Assembly: GCF_004341515.1 (NCBI RefSeq)
Contig: NZ_SLZF01000001.1
Coordinates: 620,001-684,000 of the forward strand
Direction: 5' to 3'
Length of the DNA: 64,000 nt
Source of the DNA: Allobosea sp. BK604
Lineage (GTDB): Bacteria; Pseudomonadota; Alphaproteobacteria; Rhizobiales; Beijerinckiaceae
The translations under genes were made by a program, and so were the position numbers. Shown piece by piece: positions 48,290 to 57,571 of the stretch. The notes beneath the pieces were generated by a model. It ran no database searches and was not told the origin of the DNA. It worked only from the letters and a program-made list of their open reading frames with translations. Each line of letters starts with the position of its first letter. Positions within the stretch are counted from its first letter, which is position 1.

Positions 48290-49288
48290 ATGACCAGCCT
48301 GCCCGAGACCATGACCGCGATCGGCTTCGACGCCCCCGGCGGGCCGGACGTGCTCAAGCCGCAGACGCGCCCCGTGCCAAAGCCCGGCGCGGGCGAGATC
48401 CTCGTCGCGGTTGCGGCAGCCGGCATCAACCGGCCCGACGTGCTGCAGCGGCTCGGCGGCTATAATCCGCCGCCCGGCGCCTCCGATATTCCCGGCCTCG
48501 AATTCGCCGGCACGGTCGTCGCGCTCGGCGACGGCGTGCGGCGCTGGCAGCTGGGCGATCAGGTCTGCGGCCTCGTCGCCGGCGGCGGCTATGCGCAATA
48601 TGCCGTCGTGCACGAGAGCAACGCCCTGCCCGTCCCGGCCGGCCTGACGCTGACCGAGGCGGCCGCCATCCCGGAGACCTTTTTCACCGTCTGGACCAAT
48701 GTCTTCCAGCGCGGCGGGCTGAAGGCCGGCGAGAGCTTCATGGTCCATGGCGGAACGTCGGGCATCGGCACCACAGCGATCCAGCTCGCCAAGGCTTTTG
48801 GCGCGACCGTGCTCGCAACCGCCGGATCGGATGACAAATGCGCCGCCTGCCGCGAGCTCGGCGCCGATCATGCCATCAACTACCGCAACGAGGATTTCGT
48901 CGCCGCCGCCAAGGCGGCGACGGGAGGGCGCGGGGTCAACGTAATCCTCGACATGGTCGGCGGCGACTATATCAACCGCAATTACGAAGCCGCCGCCGAT
49001 AGCGGCCGCATCGTCCAGATCGCCTTCCTCAACGGCCCCAAGAGCGAAGTGAATTTCAGCCGCCTGATGCTGAAGCGCCTCGTCCATACCGGATCGACGC
49101 TACGCCCGCGCACCATCGCCGAGAAGGCCGCCATCGCCGCCGAGCTGGAGACGAAGGTCTGGCCGCTTCTTGCGGAAGGGCGCTGCAAGCCGGTGATCCA
49201 CCAGACCTTCCCGCTGGCCCAGGCGGCCGAGAGCCATCGGCTGATGGAGAGCAACGCCCATATCGGCAAGATCGTGCTGACGGTCTGA
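48290..49288 (+). CDS. NAD(P)H:quinone oxidoreductase (PIG3-type)
   Basis: 332 residues of the zinc-independent medium-chain dehydrogenase family. Visible features are MTAIGFDAPGGPDVLKP, GINRPDVLQRLGGYNPPPGA, the cofactor region VHGGTSGIGTTAIQLAKAFG, and LEFAGTVVALG. Such enzymes reduce quinones with NADPH. It is divergent from the DUF1192 gene. No zinc-ligand cysteine cluster is present, as expected. Confidence 0.93.
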   Translation: MTSLPETMTAIGFDAPGGPDVLKPQTRPVPKPGAGEILVAVAAAGINRPDVLQRLGGYNPPPGASDIPGLEFAGTVVALGDGVRRWQLGDQVCGLVAGGGYAQYAVVHESNALPVPAGLTLTEAAAIPETFFTVWTNVFQRGGLKAGESFMVHGGTSGIGTTAIQLAKAFGATVLATAGSDDKCAACRELGADHAINYRNEDFVAAAKAATGGRGVNVILDMVGGDYINRNYEAAADSGRIVQIAFLNGPKSEVNFSRLMLKRLVHTGSTLRPRTIAEKAAIAAELETKVWPLLAEGRCKPVIHQTFPLAQAAESHRLMESNAHIGKIVLTV

Positions 49289-49371
49289 ACGACCCGCGCA
49301 TCCGGCGCCATGATGACCTGGCAGGCCGAGCCCCGACTATTCGGAGCCCGGCTGCCCAGTCGCATTCGGTC

Positions 49372-49848
49372 TCAGCGAGGACACCAGTCCCAAAACCCCG
49401 TCGTCCGTGCCGGCGTGGTGTAGTACCAGCAATATCCGGCCCGCGGAGCGGGCCCCGCCAGCGAAACCGCGGCCGCACCCGCCATGAAACCGATTGCCGC
49501 TCCTGCCGCCACCGCGCCGCCTCGGCTCCAGTGACGACGGGGATTGACCACGACCACACGCCCTGGCCTGTGCCGCACGACAGTACGACCCCTATGGCCA
49601 CGATAGACATGCGAGGGCGGGCGGCGGGAGCGGTTCACCTGCTGCCGGCTGCCCCGATGCGCCCGCTGAACGTTCCCCTGCCGGGCGCCGCGGACATTCT
49701 GACGTGAAACATCCCGCCCGCGCGAGATATCCCGTCCGGAGGAGCGACCCTGCGCCTCCGCCGATCCAAGTCCGACGAGAGGCGGAACCAGGCTCGCCAT
49801 GAAGGCGATCAACAGGAATAGCGATTTCAGCTTTAGGTTGTTGCGCAA
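49372..49848 (-). CDS. Exported Arg/Gly-rich protein with aromatic C-terminus
   Basis: 158 residues. A signal peptide (LKSLFLLIAFMASLVPP to SAEAQ) is followed by an Arg/Gly/Ser-rich section (GRDISRGRDVSRQNVRGARQ), a Gly/Ala helix that could insert in a membrane (AVAAGAAIGFMAGAAAVSLA) and the conserved ending AGYCWYYTTPARTTGFWDWC. The two terminal cysteines may pair. Related small proteins occur in Rhizobiales; function unknown. Confidence 0.78.
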   Translation of the reverse strand: MRNNLKLKSLFLLIAFMASLVPPLVGLGSAEAQGRSSGRDISRGRDVSRQNVRGARQGNVQRAHRGSRQQVNRSRRPPSHVYRGHRGRTVVRHRPGRVVVVNPRRHWSRGGAVAAGAAIGFMAGAAAVSLAGPAPRAGYCWYYTTPARTTGFWDWCPR

Positions 49849-50191
49849 TCTAACCTCCCGCTTTCGAGGTCTGCCCAGCGTCCTTCACCTGCTGCAGGTT
49901 AGACCTTCGTCGACGTCGCTGTCGACGCCTCGGGCGACGAGGCGCCATTCTGCCGCTGCAATCACAGGCGAGCCGGGGACTGTTCGCGGGAAACGTGACG
50001 AAGCCACCTGCCCTGCGCGTCCGCACGCTTTTCGTGGACAGCCATCACGGCTTTGCCTATAACCCGGGCTATCCCACTCATCGTCGATGATTTGGATGGC
50101 CGGCCGGGGAGGCCGGTCGGCGCATGAAAGCTATTGTCTGCGACGCTGTTCCGGCCCTGACGGCCGGCATTCGAGATTCAGGAGAGAATCC
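49849..50191. other. Divergent intergenic region upstream of trcR
   Basis: 343 bp between divergent genes. It contains one GANTC site (GATTC near 50175) just before trcR and a GTCGACG-type palindrome near 49910. I see no gene or clear promoter. Confidence 0.5.
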
Positions 50192-50926
50192 GTGTCACAA
50201 ACCCCGCTGATGCCGAAAGCCACTGCGGTCTGGCTGGTGGAAAACACGTCCCTGACCTTCGAGCAGATCGCCGAGTTCTGCAAACTGCACCCGCTCGAGG
50301 TGAAGGGCATCGCCGATGGCGAAGTCGCCGCCGGCATCAAGGGCCTCGACCCGATCACCTCCGGCCAGCTCACCCGCGAGGAGCTCGAGCGCGCCGCCAA
50401 GGACCCGAACCACCACCTCAGGCTCGCCGAGCGCAAGGTCAAGGTGCCGGAGATCAAGCGCGCCAAGGGCCCGCGCTACACCCCGGTCTCGAAGCGCCAG
50501 GACCGCCCGAACGCGATCCTCTGGCTGCTGCGCAACCATCCCGAGCTGAAGGACGCCCAGATCATCCGGCTGATCGGCACGACCAAGTCGACCATCGCCC
50601 AGATTCGCGACCGGACGCACTGGAACGCCCAGACGCTGACGCCGATCGACCCGGTCAGCCTCGGCCTGTGCTCGCAGATCGATCTCGATTTCGAGGTCGG
50701 CCGCGCCGCCAAGGACCGCCCGGCCGCGCTGGCGGAAGCCGGCTCGACCCTGCTCTCGGCCGAGGAGACGACCGCTCCCGAGCCGCCGGCCGCTCCCGCG
50801 AGCCAGCCTTTCGCCGACATGAGCAAGCCGAAGCGCCAGGAAGAGGCGGAGATCGACGTCGATTCCGTCTTCGCCAAGCTGAAGCAGCTCAAGCGCTCGC
50901 CGCAAGACGAGGACGACGAGGACTGA
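50192..50926 (+). CDS. trcR: Cell-cycle transcriptional regulator TrcR (DUF1013)
   Basis: GTG at 50192, preceded by AGGAG at good spacing, gives 244 residues. The DUF1013 hallmark is KATAVWLVENTSLTFEQIAE followed by FCKLHPLEVKGIADGEVAAG and the middle segment NAILWLLRNHPELKDAQIIR. The C-terminus is acidic and disordered (SPQDEDDED). TrcR is an RNA-polymerase-associated cell-cycle regulator in alphaproteobacteria. An alternative ATG is at 50210. Confidence 0.92.
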   Translation: MSQTPLMPKATAVWLVENTSLTFEQIAEFCKLHPLEVKGIADGEVAAGIKGLDPITSGQLTREELERAAKDPNHHLRLAERKVKVPEIKRAKGPRYTPVSKRQDRPNAILWLLRNHPELKDAQIIRLIGTTKSTIAQIRDRTHWNAQTLTPIDPVSLGLCSQIDLDFEVGRAAKDRPAALAEAGSTLLSAEETTAPEPPAAPASQPFADMSKPKRQEEAEIDVDSVFAKLKQLKRSPQDEDDED

Positions 50927-50953
50927 GAACCTCACCAAGCGCTGAAAATGCCG

Positions 50954-50983
50954 ACGGGCCGGAGCACTCCTCCGGCCCGTTTG
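50954..50983 (+). terminator. Intrinsic terminator after trcR
   Basis: ACGGGCCGGAG pairs with CTCCGGCCCGT across CACTC, 28 bp after the trcR stop, followed by TTGCGTT. The T tract is short but the stem is strong. Confidence 0.6.
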
Positions 50984-51013
50984 CGTTCTCTATCGATCGT
51001 TGAGAGGCGGATT

Positions 51014-51117
51014 CACCGATCAGGTTGCTTCAACCTGATCGGATCCGGCTCCGGAGCATTTTCGAGCGAAATTGGCACCGGTTCGCGTGAAGGAAATGCG
51101 ATAAAGCAAAAGCTCTA
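51014..51117. repeat. Composite hairpin repeat, GCATTTTC type, copy 4
   Basis: A perfect 12-bp hairpin CCGATCAGGTTG-CTT-CAACCTGATCGG (51016-51042) is followed by GCATTTTCGAGCGAAATTGG with CGGTTCGCGTGAAGGAAATGC. The ending GCTCTA supplies the TAG stop of prpE on minus. Confidence 0.82.
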
Positions 51118-53031
51118 CCCCAGCCCCCTGCCCTTCAGGGCCACACCGATTTCGTCCAGCACAGCCGGGTCGTCGATCGTCGCCGGCATCGCATAATCCT
51201 CGCCATCGGCGATCTTCCTCATCGTCGCGCGCAGGATCTTCCCGGAGCGGGTCTTCGGCAGACGGTTCACCGTGAGCGCCAGCTTGAAGGCGGCGACCGG
51301 GCCGATCTTGTCGCGCACCAGCGCGACGAGTTCGCGCTCGATCTCCGCCGGGGCCAGGCTCACGCCGGCCTTCAACACCACGAAACCGCAGGGCTGTTCG
51401 CCCTTGAGCGCGTCCCTGATGCCGACCACGGCGCATTCGGCCACGGCCGGGTGCGAGGCCAGCACCTCCTCCATGCCGCCGGTCGAGAGCCGGTGGCCGG
51501 CCACGTTGATGATGTCGTCGGTGCGGCCCATGATGAAGACATAGCCGTCCTCGTCGATATAGCCGGCGTCCGAGGTCGTGTAATAGCCGGGGAAGGCCGA
51601 GAGATAGGCTTCCCGGAAGCGCTGGTCGTCCTGCCAGAGCGTCGGCAGGCAGGCCGGCGGCAGCGGCAGCCTGATCACGATCGCGCCCATCGTGCCGGCG
51701 GGAACCGGCTTGCCAGCCTCATCCAGGCAGGAGATCTCATAACCCGGCATCGGCACGGTCGGAGAGCCGTGCTTGATCGGCAGCAGGCCGAGGCCAAGCG
51801 GATTGCCGACGATGCAGGAGCCGGTCTCGGTCTGCCACCAATGGTCGATGACAGGGACCTTCAGCACCTCCTCGGCCCATTTCAGCGTGTCGGGATCGGC
51901 CCGTTCGCCGGCGAGGAAGAGCGCGCGGAAATGCGAGAGGTCACGCCCGGCGAGGTGCTTTGCCTGCGGGTCTTCCTTGCGGATGGCGCGGAAAGCCGTC
52001 GGCGCGGTGAACAGCGCCACGACCTTGTGCTCCTCGATCACCCGCCAGAAGGCGCCGGGATCGGGCGTGCCCACCGGCTTGCCCTCATAGAGCACCGAGG
52101 TCGCGCCATGCAGCAGCGGCGCATAGACGATGTAGCTATGGCCGACGACCCAGCCGACATCGGAGGCGGTGAAGAAGACCTCGCCCGGCTTGACGCCATA
52201 GAGATTCTCCATCGTCCATTTCAGGGTGACGAGATGGCCGCCATTGTCGCGCACCACGCCCTTGGGCCGCCCGGTCGTGCCGGAGGTGTAGAGGATGTAG
52301 AGCGGATCGGTGGCGGCGACCTCGACGCAATCGGCCTTGCGCCCATTGGCCTTGGCGGCAGCGACCAGCGCCCGCCAGTTCCGGTCGCGCGTGACATGCA
52401 TCGAGGCTTCCGCCTGCGGCCGCTGCAGTACGAGGCAGGCCTCCGGCTTATGCGACGCGAGCGATAGCGCCCCGTCGAGCAGCGGCTTGTACTCGACGAC
52501 GCGCGTCGGCTCGATGCCGCATGAGGCGGTCAGCACCAGCTTGGGCGCGGCATCGTCGATGCGCGTCGCCAGTTCCTTGGCGGCGAAACCGCCGAACACC
52601 ACCGAATGCACCGCCCCCAGCCGGGCGCAGGCAAGCATGGCGAAGACCGCCTCGGGGATCATCGGCATGTAGATGATGACCCGGTCGCCCTTGCCGACGC
52701 CGAGATCCTGCAGCACGGCGGCAAGCGCTGCGACCTCGCCGAGCAAGTCCGCGTAGCTGTAGCTCGCCTTCGTCCCGGTGACCGGGCTGTCATAGATCAG
52801 CGCCGGCTGAGCGGCGCGGCCATCGCGCACATGTCGGTCGAGCGCATTGAAGCAGGTATTGCAGGTCGCGTCCGGGAACCAGCGGCCATAGACGCCGGCC
52901 TGCCCATCGAAGATCTGCTGCGGCGGCCTGATCCATTCGATCGCCTGCGCGGCCTCAGCCCAGAACGCGGCCGGGTCACGCTGCCAGAGCGCATAGGTCT
53001 CCTGGTAGCGGCTTGCATGCGGGGCATTCAT
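51115..53031 (-). CDS. prpE: Propionyl-CoA synthetase (acetyl-CoA synthetase family)
   Basis: 638 residues of the ANL acyl-CoA ligase family. The AMP-binding motif YTSGTTGRPKGV, the WWQTETG signature, and the C-terminal catalytic Lys in PKTRSGKILR are present. Similarity over the N-terminal YALWQRDPAAFWAEAAQAI and WFPDATCNTCFNALDRH is closer to PrpE than to Acs; it would activate propionate or acetate. No methylcitrate genes lie nearby. Its stop codon is in a hairpin repeat. Confidence 0.92.
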   Translation of the reverse strand: MNAPHASRYQETYALWQRDPAAFWAEAAQAIEWIRPPQQIFDGQAGVYGRWFPDATCNTCFNALDRHVRDGRAAQPALIYDSPVTGTKASYSYADLLGEVAALAAVLQDLGVGKGDRVIIYMPMIPEAVFAMLACARLGAVHSVVFGGFAAKELATRIDDAAPKLVLTASCGIEPTRVVEYKPLLDGALSLASHKPEACLVLQRPQAEASMHVTRDRNWRALVAAAKANGRKADCVEVAATDPLYILYTSGTTGRPKGVVRDNGGHLVTLKWTMENLYGVKPGEVFFTASDVGWVVGHSYIVYAPLLHGATSVLYEGKPVGTPDPGAFWRVIEEHKVVALFTAPTAFRAIRKEDPQAKHLAGRDLSHFRALFLAGERADPDTLKWAEEVLKVPVIDHWWQTETGSCIVGNPLGLGLLPIKHGSPTVPMPGYEISCLDEAGKPVPAGTMGAIVIRLPLPPACLPTLWQDDQRFREAYLSAFPGYYTTSDAGYIDEDGYVFIMGRTDDIINVAGHRLSTGGMEEVLASHPAVAECAVVGIRDALKGEQPCGFVVLKAGVSLAPAEIERELVALVRDKIGPVAAFKLALTVNRLPKTRSGKILRATMRKIADGEDYAMPATIDDPAVLDEIGVALKGRGLG

Positions 53032-53204
53032 CGGACGTGTTCCTCTTCGCCGGATTCTGACCTAAACCCCTTGCGGCATGCCGGCTCCGGCAGGGGCGTT
53101 TTGGGCGGATCGTGCTCGCTCGCCCCAGCCCGTGCAAGCGCGTGCGCCGTAAAACTTTCGCCTCTCCTCTTGCGGCCGTTGCAGGCCGGAATCCCGAACC
53201 GGCC

Positions 53205-53963
53205 ATGAGCTTTGATCCCGCCTATCTCGCCGCCATGGTGCCCGCCGTCATCCTGCTCGGCCTGGCCAAGGGCGGCTTCTCCGGGCTCGGGCTGCTTTCG
53301 CTGCCGCTGATGGCGCTCGTGGTCTCGCCGGTCCGGGCGGCGGCGATCATGCTGCCGATCCTGATCGTCCAGGACATGGTCAGCGTCTGGGCCTATCGCC
53401 GCGAGTTCGACAAGCGCAATCTCATCACCCTGATGCCGGGCGCCCTCATCGGCGTGCTCGCCGGCTATCTGCTGGCGTCGCGGGTCTCGGATGCCGCAGT
53501 CGGCCTCGCCGTCGGCGTCATCTCGATCGCCTTCGCCGCCCGCCGGCTCTTCGCCGATGGCAAGACCTCTCGGCCGGTGAGGAAAGCCGCGTTCCTGCCC
53601 GGCACCATCTGGGGCGCGGTCTGCGGATTCACCAGCATGATCGCCCATGCCGGCGGTCCGCCCTTCCAGATCTATGTCATGCCGCAGCGCCTCTCCCCGC
53701 CGGTCTTCGTCGGCACGGGCGCGATCTTCTTCGCGCTGCTCAACCTGATGAAGGTCGGCCCCTATATCGCGCTCGGCCAGTTCACCCATGAGAATCTCGC
53801 CGCGTCCGCGGCGCTCTTTCCGCTCGCGATCCTGTCGACGCTGGCCGGCGTCTGGCTGGTGCGGCGGGTGCCGGCAGAGCGATTCTACACGATCATCTAC
53901 TGGCTCCTGATCGCCGTCGGAGTGAAGCTGATCTTCGACGGCTTTCACGGCTTCCACCTGTGA
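53205..53963 (+). CDS. TauE/SafE family sulfite/anion permease (second copy)
   Basis: 252 residues from the ATG at 53205, with about eight hydrophobic segments. The half-repeat motifs are VILLGLAKGGFSGLGLLSLP and VCGFTSMIAHAGGPPFQIYV. It differs from the other TauE/SafE protein in this window in its N-terminal GGFSG turn, so the two are not recent duplicates. Divergent from prpE; substrate unknown. Confidence 0.9.
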   Translation: MSFDPAYLAAMVPAVILLGLAKGGFSGLGLLSLPLMALVVSPVRAAAIMLPILIVQDMVSVWAYRREFDKRNLITLMPGALIGVLAGYLLASRVSDAAVGLAVGVISIAFAARRLFADGKTSRPVRKAAFLPGTIWGAVCGFTSMIAHAGGPPFQIYVMPQRLSPPVFVGTGAIFFALLNLMKVGPYIALGQFTHENLAASAALFPLAILSTLAGVWLVRRVPAERFYTIIYWLLIAVGVKLIFDGFHGFHL

Positions 53964-54066
53964 TCGCGATGCCGGCGCCGATTGCGCCCTATCGGAAAAA
54001 GGGATGGATTACCCCTGAACCCGCAAGCAGCTAATCCTGCTGCAGAAGACGGCATGGGGCGCCCCG

Positions 54067-55695
54067 ATGACGAGCACGGCCTATGATATCGACCTCGACC
54101 GCAATCCGGCGAATTTCCAGCCGCTGACGCCGCTGACCTTCCTCGAGCGCGCAGCCGCCGTCTTCCCCGATCACACCGCGATCATCCACGGCCCGCTGCG
54201 GCGCTCCTATGCCGAGTTCTACGCCCGCTCGCGCCGCCTCGCCTCCGCGCTTGCCAGGCACGGCATCGGCCGCGGCGACACGGTTGCGGCGCTCTTGCCC
54301 AACACGCCCGCAATGCTCGAATGCCACTACGGGGTGCCGATGACCGGCGGCGTGCTCAACACGCTGAACACCCGGCTCGACGCCGCGATCATCGCCTTCT
54401 CGCTCGACCATGGCGAGGCCAGGGTGCTGATCGCCGACCGCGAATTCTCTGGTACGGTCAAGGCGGCGCTCGCCCTCTGCAAGGTCAAGCCCCTGGTCAT
54501 CGACTATGACGACCCGGTCTATGACGGGCCGGGCGAGCGGCTGGGCACGATCGAATACGAGGATTTCCTCGTCACCGGCGACCAGGACCATGCCTGGGCC
54601 ATGCCGGATGATGAATGGGACGCGATCACGCTGAACTATACATCGGGCACCACCGGCGACCCGAAGGGCGTGGTCTATCACCATCGTGGCGCCAGCCTGC
54701 TCGCGACCTCGAATGTCGTGACCTGCTCCATGGCCAAGCACCCGGTCTATCTCTGGACCTTGCCGATGTTCCATTGCAACGGCTGGTGCTTTCCCTGGTC
54801 GATCTCGATCCTCGCCGGCACCCATGTCTGCCTGCGCCAGGTCCGCGCCAAGGCGATGTACGACGCCATCGCCGATCATGGCGTCACCCATCTCTGCGGC
54901 GCCCCGATCGTGATGTCGCTGCTGGTCAACGCCCCGCCCGAGGAGCGCCGCGAGCTCTCGCACACGGTCTCGTTCTTCACCGCCGCCGCCCCTCCGCCCG
55001 AGGCCGTGCTGGCCGCGATGAAGCAGGCCGGCTTCGAGGTCGTGCATCTCTACGGGCTGACCGAGACTTACGGCCCCTCCGTGGTCAACGACTGGAACCG
55101 CGACTGGGACGCGCTCTCCGGCCCCGAGCAGGCGGCGCTGAAGGCGCGCCAGGGCGTGCGCTACCCGGCGCTGGAAGGGCTCGAGGTGCTCGATCCCGAG
55201 ACGATGCAGCCCGTGCCACGCGACGGCGAGACGCTCGGCGAAGTCATGATGCGCGGCAATGTCGTGATGAAGGGCTATCTCAAGAACCCCAAGGCGACGC
55301 AGGCCGCCTTCGCCGGCGGCTGGTTCCATTCCGGCGATCTCGGCGTGCGCTATGCCGACGGCTATGTCCAGCTCAAGGACCGCTCGAAGGACATCATCAT
55401 CTCCGGCGGCGAGAACATCTCCTCGATCGAGGTCGAGGACGCGCTCTACAAGCACCCAGCCGTGCAGGCCGCCGCGGTGGTCGCGAAGCCCGACGAGAAA
55501 TGGGGCGAGACGCCCTGCGCCTTCATCGAGCTCAAGCCCGGCCGCAGCGCGACCGAGGCCGAGATCATCGCCTGGTGCCGCGAGCATCTTGCCGCCTTCA
55601 AATGCCCGAAGACGGTGCTCTTCGCCGAGATTCCGAAAACCTCGACCGGCAAGATCCAGAAATTCCGGCTGCGCGAGACGGCGCGGGGCCTCTGA
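54067..55695 (+). CDS. Acyl-CoA ligase (fatty-acid/DmdB-like)
   Basis: 542 residues of the ANL superfamily. Motifs are YTSGTTGDPKGVVYHHRGA, GLTETYGPS, the hinge DRSKDIIISGGENISSIE and catalytic Lys in PKTSTGKIQK. The N-terminal half (NPANFQPLTPLTFLERAA) groups with medium/long-chain and 3-methylmercaptopropionate ligases. The substrate is unclear. A hairpin repeat begins just after its TGA stop. Confidence 0.93.
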   Translation: MTSTAYDIDLDRNPANFQPLTPLTFLERAAAVFPDHTAIIHGPLRRSYAEFYARSRRLASALARHGIGRGDTVAALLPNTPAMLECHYGVPMTGGVLNTLNTRLDAAIIAFSLDHGEARVLIADREFSGTVKAALALCKVKPLVIDYDDPVYDGPGERLGTIEYEDFLVTGDQDHAWAMPDDEWDAITLNYTSGTTGDPKGVVYHHRGASLLATSNVVTCSMAKHPVYLWTLPMFHCNGWCFPWSISILAGTHVCLRQVRAKAMYDAIADHGVTHLCGAPIVMSLLVNAPPEERRELSHTVSFFTAAAPPPEAVLAAMKQAGFEVVHLYGLTETYGPSVVNDWNRDWDALSGPEQAALKARQGVRYPALEGLEVLDPETMQPVPRDGETLGEVMMRGNVVMKGYLKNPKATQAAFAGGWFHSGDLGVRYADGYVQLKDRSKDIIISGGENISSIEVEDALYKHPAVQAAAVVAKPDEKWGETPCAFIELKPGRSATEAEIIAWCREHLAAFKCPKTVLFAEIPKTSTGKIQKFRLRETARGL

Positions 55696-55703
55696 CGCGG
55701 TGC

Positions 55704-55810
55704 TTAAAGCATTTTCGAGCGAAGTGGGCACCGGTTCGCGTGAAGAAAATGCGTCAAAACAAAGAGATAGAGTATTTTCGCGATTCGGAGAAACGCGAAA
55801 ATGCTCTAAA
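55704..55810. repeat. Intergenic hairpin repeat, GCATTTTC type, copy 5
   Basis: TTAAAGCATTTTCGAGCGAA with CCGGTTCGCGTGAAGAAAATGC, then a second hairpin TATTTTCGCG/CGCGAAAATG and GCTCTAA. It is the most complete copy and lies between the acyl-CoA ligase and the peptidase-like gene, without supplying either stop. Confidence 0.88.
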
Positions 55811-55822
55811 ACCTTCGCGCGC

Positions 55823-56530
55823 CTATTTCAGCGGCAGCGGGTAGAAATGGACCTTCAGCTGCTTTTGCGTCTGGTACTTCGCCTTCCAGGACTTGACGGT
55901 GAAATTCTGCTTCCACATCGCGGCTGAGCTGGAGTTCGAATAGATCAGCCGCCTGTCGTCGCTGGCTTCCGGGCCGAGCAGGCCGATATGGCCGATATTT
56001 CTCTGGCCCGAGGCATTGGTCTCCGTCGGAGAGATGATGATTCCGCCCGCGGGAATGCCGACGCCGTCGAGCGACGGGCTGAAGCACTGGCGCAGTTCCG
56101 GATCGAACACCGCGGTTCCGTCCGTCCTGGTGATCCAGCGATCCAGCACCGCTTCGACGATATGCCTGACCGCCCAGACACAGGCCAGGTTGCCGCCATC
56201 GGGCCCCGTGGCCGATGAGAACTGGTCGACCTGGTCCTTGATCTCGGCCGCGACGATCACGTGGTCCTCGGCTGATGACACCGAGCACACAGCCTCGATC
56301 TCCGCCCGCTCCAGCGAGGGGACAGCCGTGTCGAGCAACGTATCCGCATCAACGGGTTGCCAGCCCCGCTCGGTCATCTCGAACAGCACAGAGCCCGAAT
56401 CGATCGGGCCGCGCTGGATGACCATCAATTTGCGATTACCATTTTCATCAAATTCAAACGAAGAATTCTCGTAATCATCCGTGTTGTCGAGATACTTCAC
56501 AAGCTCCGGATACTTGTCGGCAAACGACAT
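55823..56530 (-). CDS. Papain-like (NlpC/P60-like) peptidase candidate, no signal peptide
   Basis: From the ATG at 56530 (GGGGGAG upstream) there are 235 residues. The C-terminal half has a Cys-His arrangement of papain-fold peptidases: Cys117 at the start of a helix (NLACVWAVRHIVEAVL) and His181 in a strand (IGHIGLLG), followed by RLIYSNSSSAAMWKQNF. The N-terminal 100 residues are acidic and unassigned. The lack of a signal peptide leaves its target open. The 5' part is AT-richer than its surroundings, which may indicate transfer. Confidence 0.72.
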   Translation of the reverse strand: MSFADKYPELVKYLDNTDDYENSSFEFDENGNRKLMVIQRGPIDSGSVLFEMTERGWQPVDADTLLDTAVPSLERAEIEAVCSVSSAEDHVIVAAEIKDQVDQFSSATGPDGGNLACVWAVRHIVEAVLDRWITRTDGTAVFDPELRQCFSPSLDGVGIPAGGIIISPTETNASGQRNIGHIGLLGPEASDDRRLIYSNSSSAAMWKQNFTVKSWKAKYQTQKQLKVHFYPLPLK

Positions 56531-56743
56531 CGCGCTCTCCCCCGGTTTATTGTCAAATCTCGGAAACTGCGTTCTGCTGCTCAAATCATGACATGAAAAG
56601 GCTGGCTGGCCCAGCAAGACAATACAACCCGAACAAGATCGATGTACCGTGACATGGATCACGGTATCGGCCTTCGGCTTGAGGGATCATCAGCTTCGGA
56701 GCGCCCAATGGCGGACGCGCCGATCGCATCCGAATGGCCCCAG

Positions 56744-56780
56744 CAAAAAACAAAAAGCCGGCCCCCTGAAGGACCGGCCT
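56744..56780 (-). terminator. Intrinsic terminator after the minus-strand DUF465 gene
   Basis: On the minus strand GCCGGTCC-TTCAGG-GGGCCGGC (one G:U pair) is followed by TTTTTGTTTTTTG, about 45 bp beyond the stop. Confidence 0.72.
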
Positions 56781-56826
56781 TGCTAGCATTCCTTGAACTT
56801 AGCGAGCCTGCCGCCCGCGACGCAAC

Positions 56827-57015
56827 TCAATGCAGGGTCGGCTTCGGCATCGTCAGTTTGACGCGCTCGATCTCTTCCTTCAGCAGCAGCTTCTTTCGCT
56901 TGAGCTCCACGACGCTGAGCGTATCGGACGAGGGGCTCGCCACGGCTTGGGCGATGGCTTCCTCGAGCTGGCGATGCTTGCGTTCGAGCTCCGCGAGATG
57001 GGTCTGCAGCGACAT
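56827..57015 (-). CDS. DUF465 (YdcH-like) small coiled-coil protein
   Basis: 62 residues: AELERKHRQLEEAIAQAVAS and VELKRKKLLLKEEIERVKL form a helical hairpin, the DUF465 pattern. Function unknown. A second member of the same family is divergent, 230 bp away. Confidence 0.9.
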   Translation of the reverse strand: MSLQTHLAELERKHRQLEEAIAQAVASPSSDTLSVVELKRKKLLLKEEIERVKLTMPKPTLH

Positions 57016-57244
57016 CTGGATCCTCCTGATGAGCAGTTGACAGGGAAGTTTGGCATAGAGCCGGCTTCAAGTCTCTGGCGTAGCCGTGCGCTGCACCATG
57101 AGATTCTGTGATCCTCTCCGACTCCTTTCCCGAGCGGCGCGAATGCGACGCGTCGCTCTGGCTATCCACGGCCCCGATGCTCTTGCAGGGCCGCCCGCGT
57201 CTGAGCATAGTCGCGCCCGATCGCGGCGATGATGAGACGGCTTC

Positions 57245-57463
57245 ATGCGATTCGAATTGAGCGCAGAGGAGATCGAGGCCTTCACGGCCGAGCTCGCACG
57301 GCTGCGCGAGGAGCACCGCGATCTCGACAGCGCCATCGACGCGCTCGAGCGCATGGGTGCGGTCAACCAGATCCAGGTGCAGCGCCTGAAGAAGCGCAAG
57401 CTCTATCTCAAGGACCGCATCACCCAGATCGAGGATGCCCTGACGCCGGACATCATCGCCTGA
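57245..57463 (+). CDS. DUF465 (YdcH-like) small coiled-coil protein, second copy
   Basis: 72 residues with the same helical-hairpin layout (TAELARLREEHRDLDSAIDA and QVQRLKKRKLYLKDRITQIE). It is about ten residues longer than the divergent copy. It precedes purE by 109 bp on the same strand, a pairing often seen in alphaproteobacteria. Confidence 0.9.
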   Translation: MRFELSAEEIEAFTAELARLREEHRDLDSAIDALERMGAVNQIQVQRLKKRKLYLKDRITQIEDALTPDIIA

Positions 57464-57571
57464 GCCGTCTTTGGATGATGTTTGAGTAAACACTGTGATT
57501 CGCCGCTTGCTTACGACCTGCCGGCCGGTCTAGATCGCGCGCTTCCTCACCGCTCCGGAAGCGAGTGTTTC

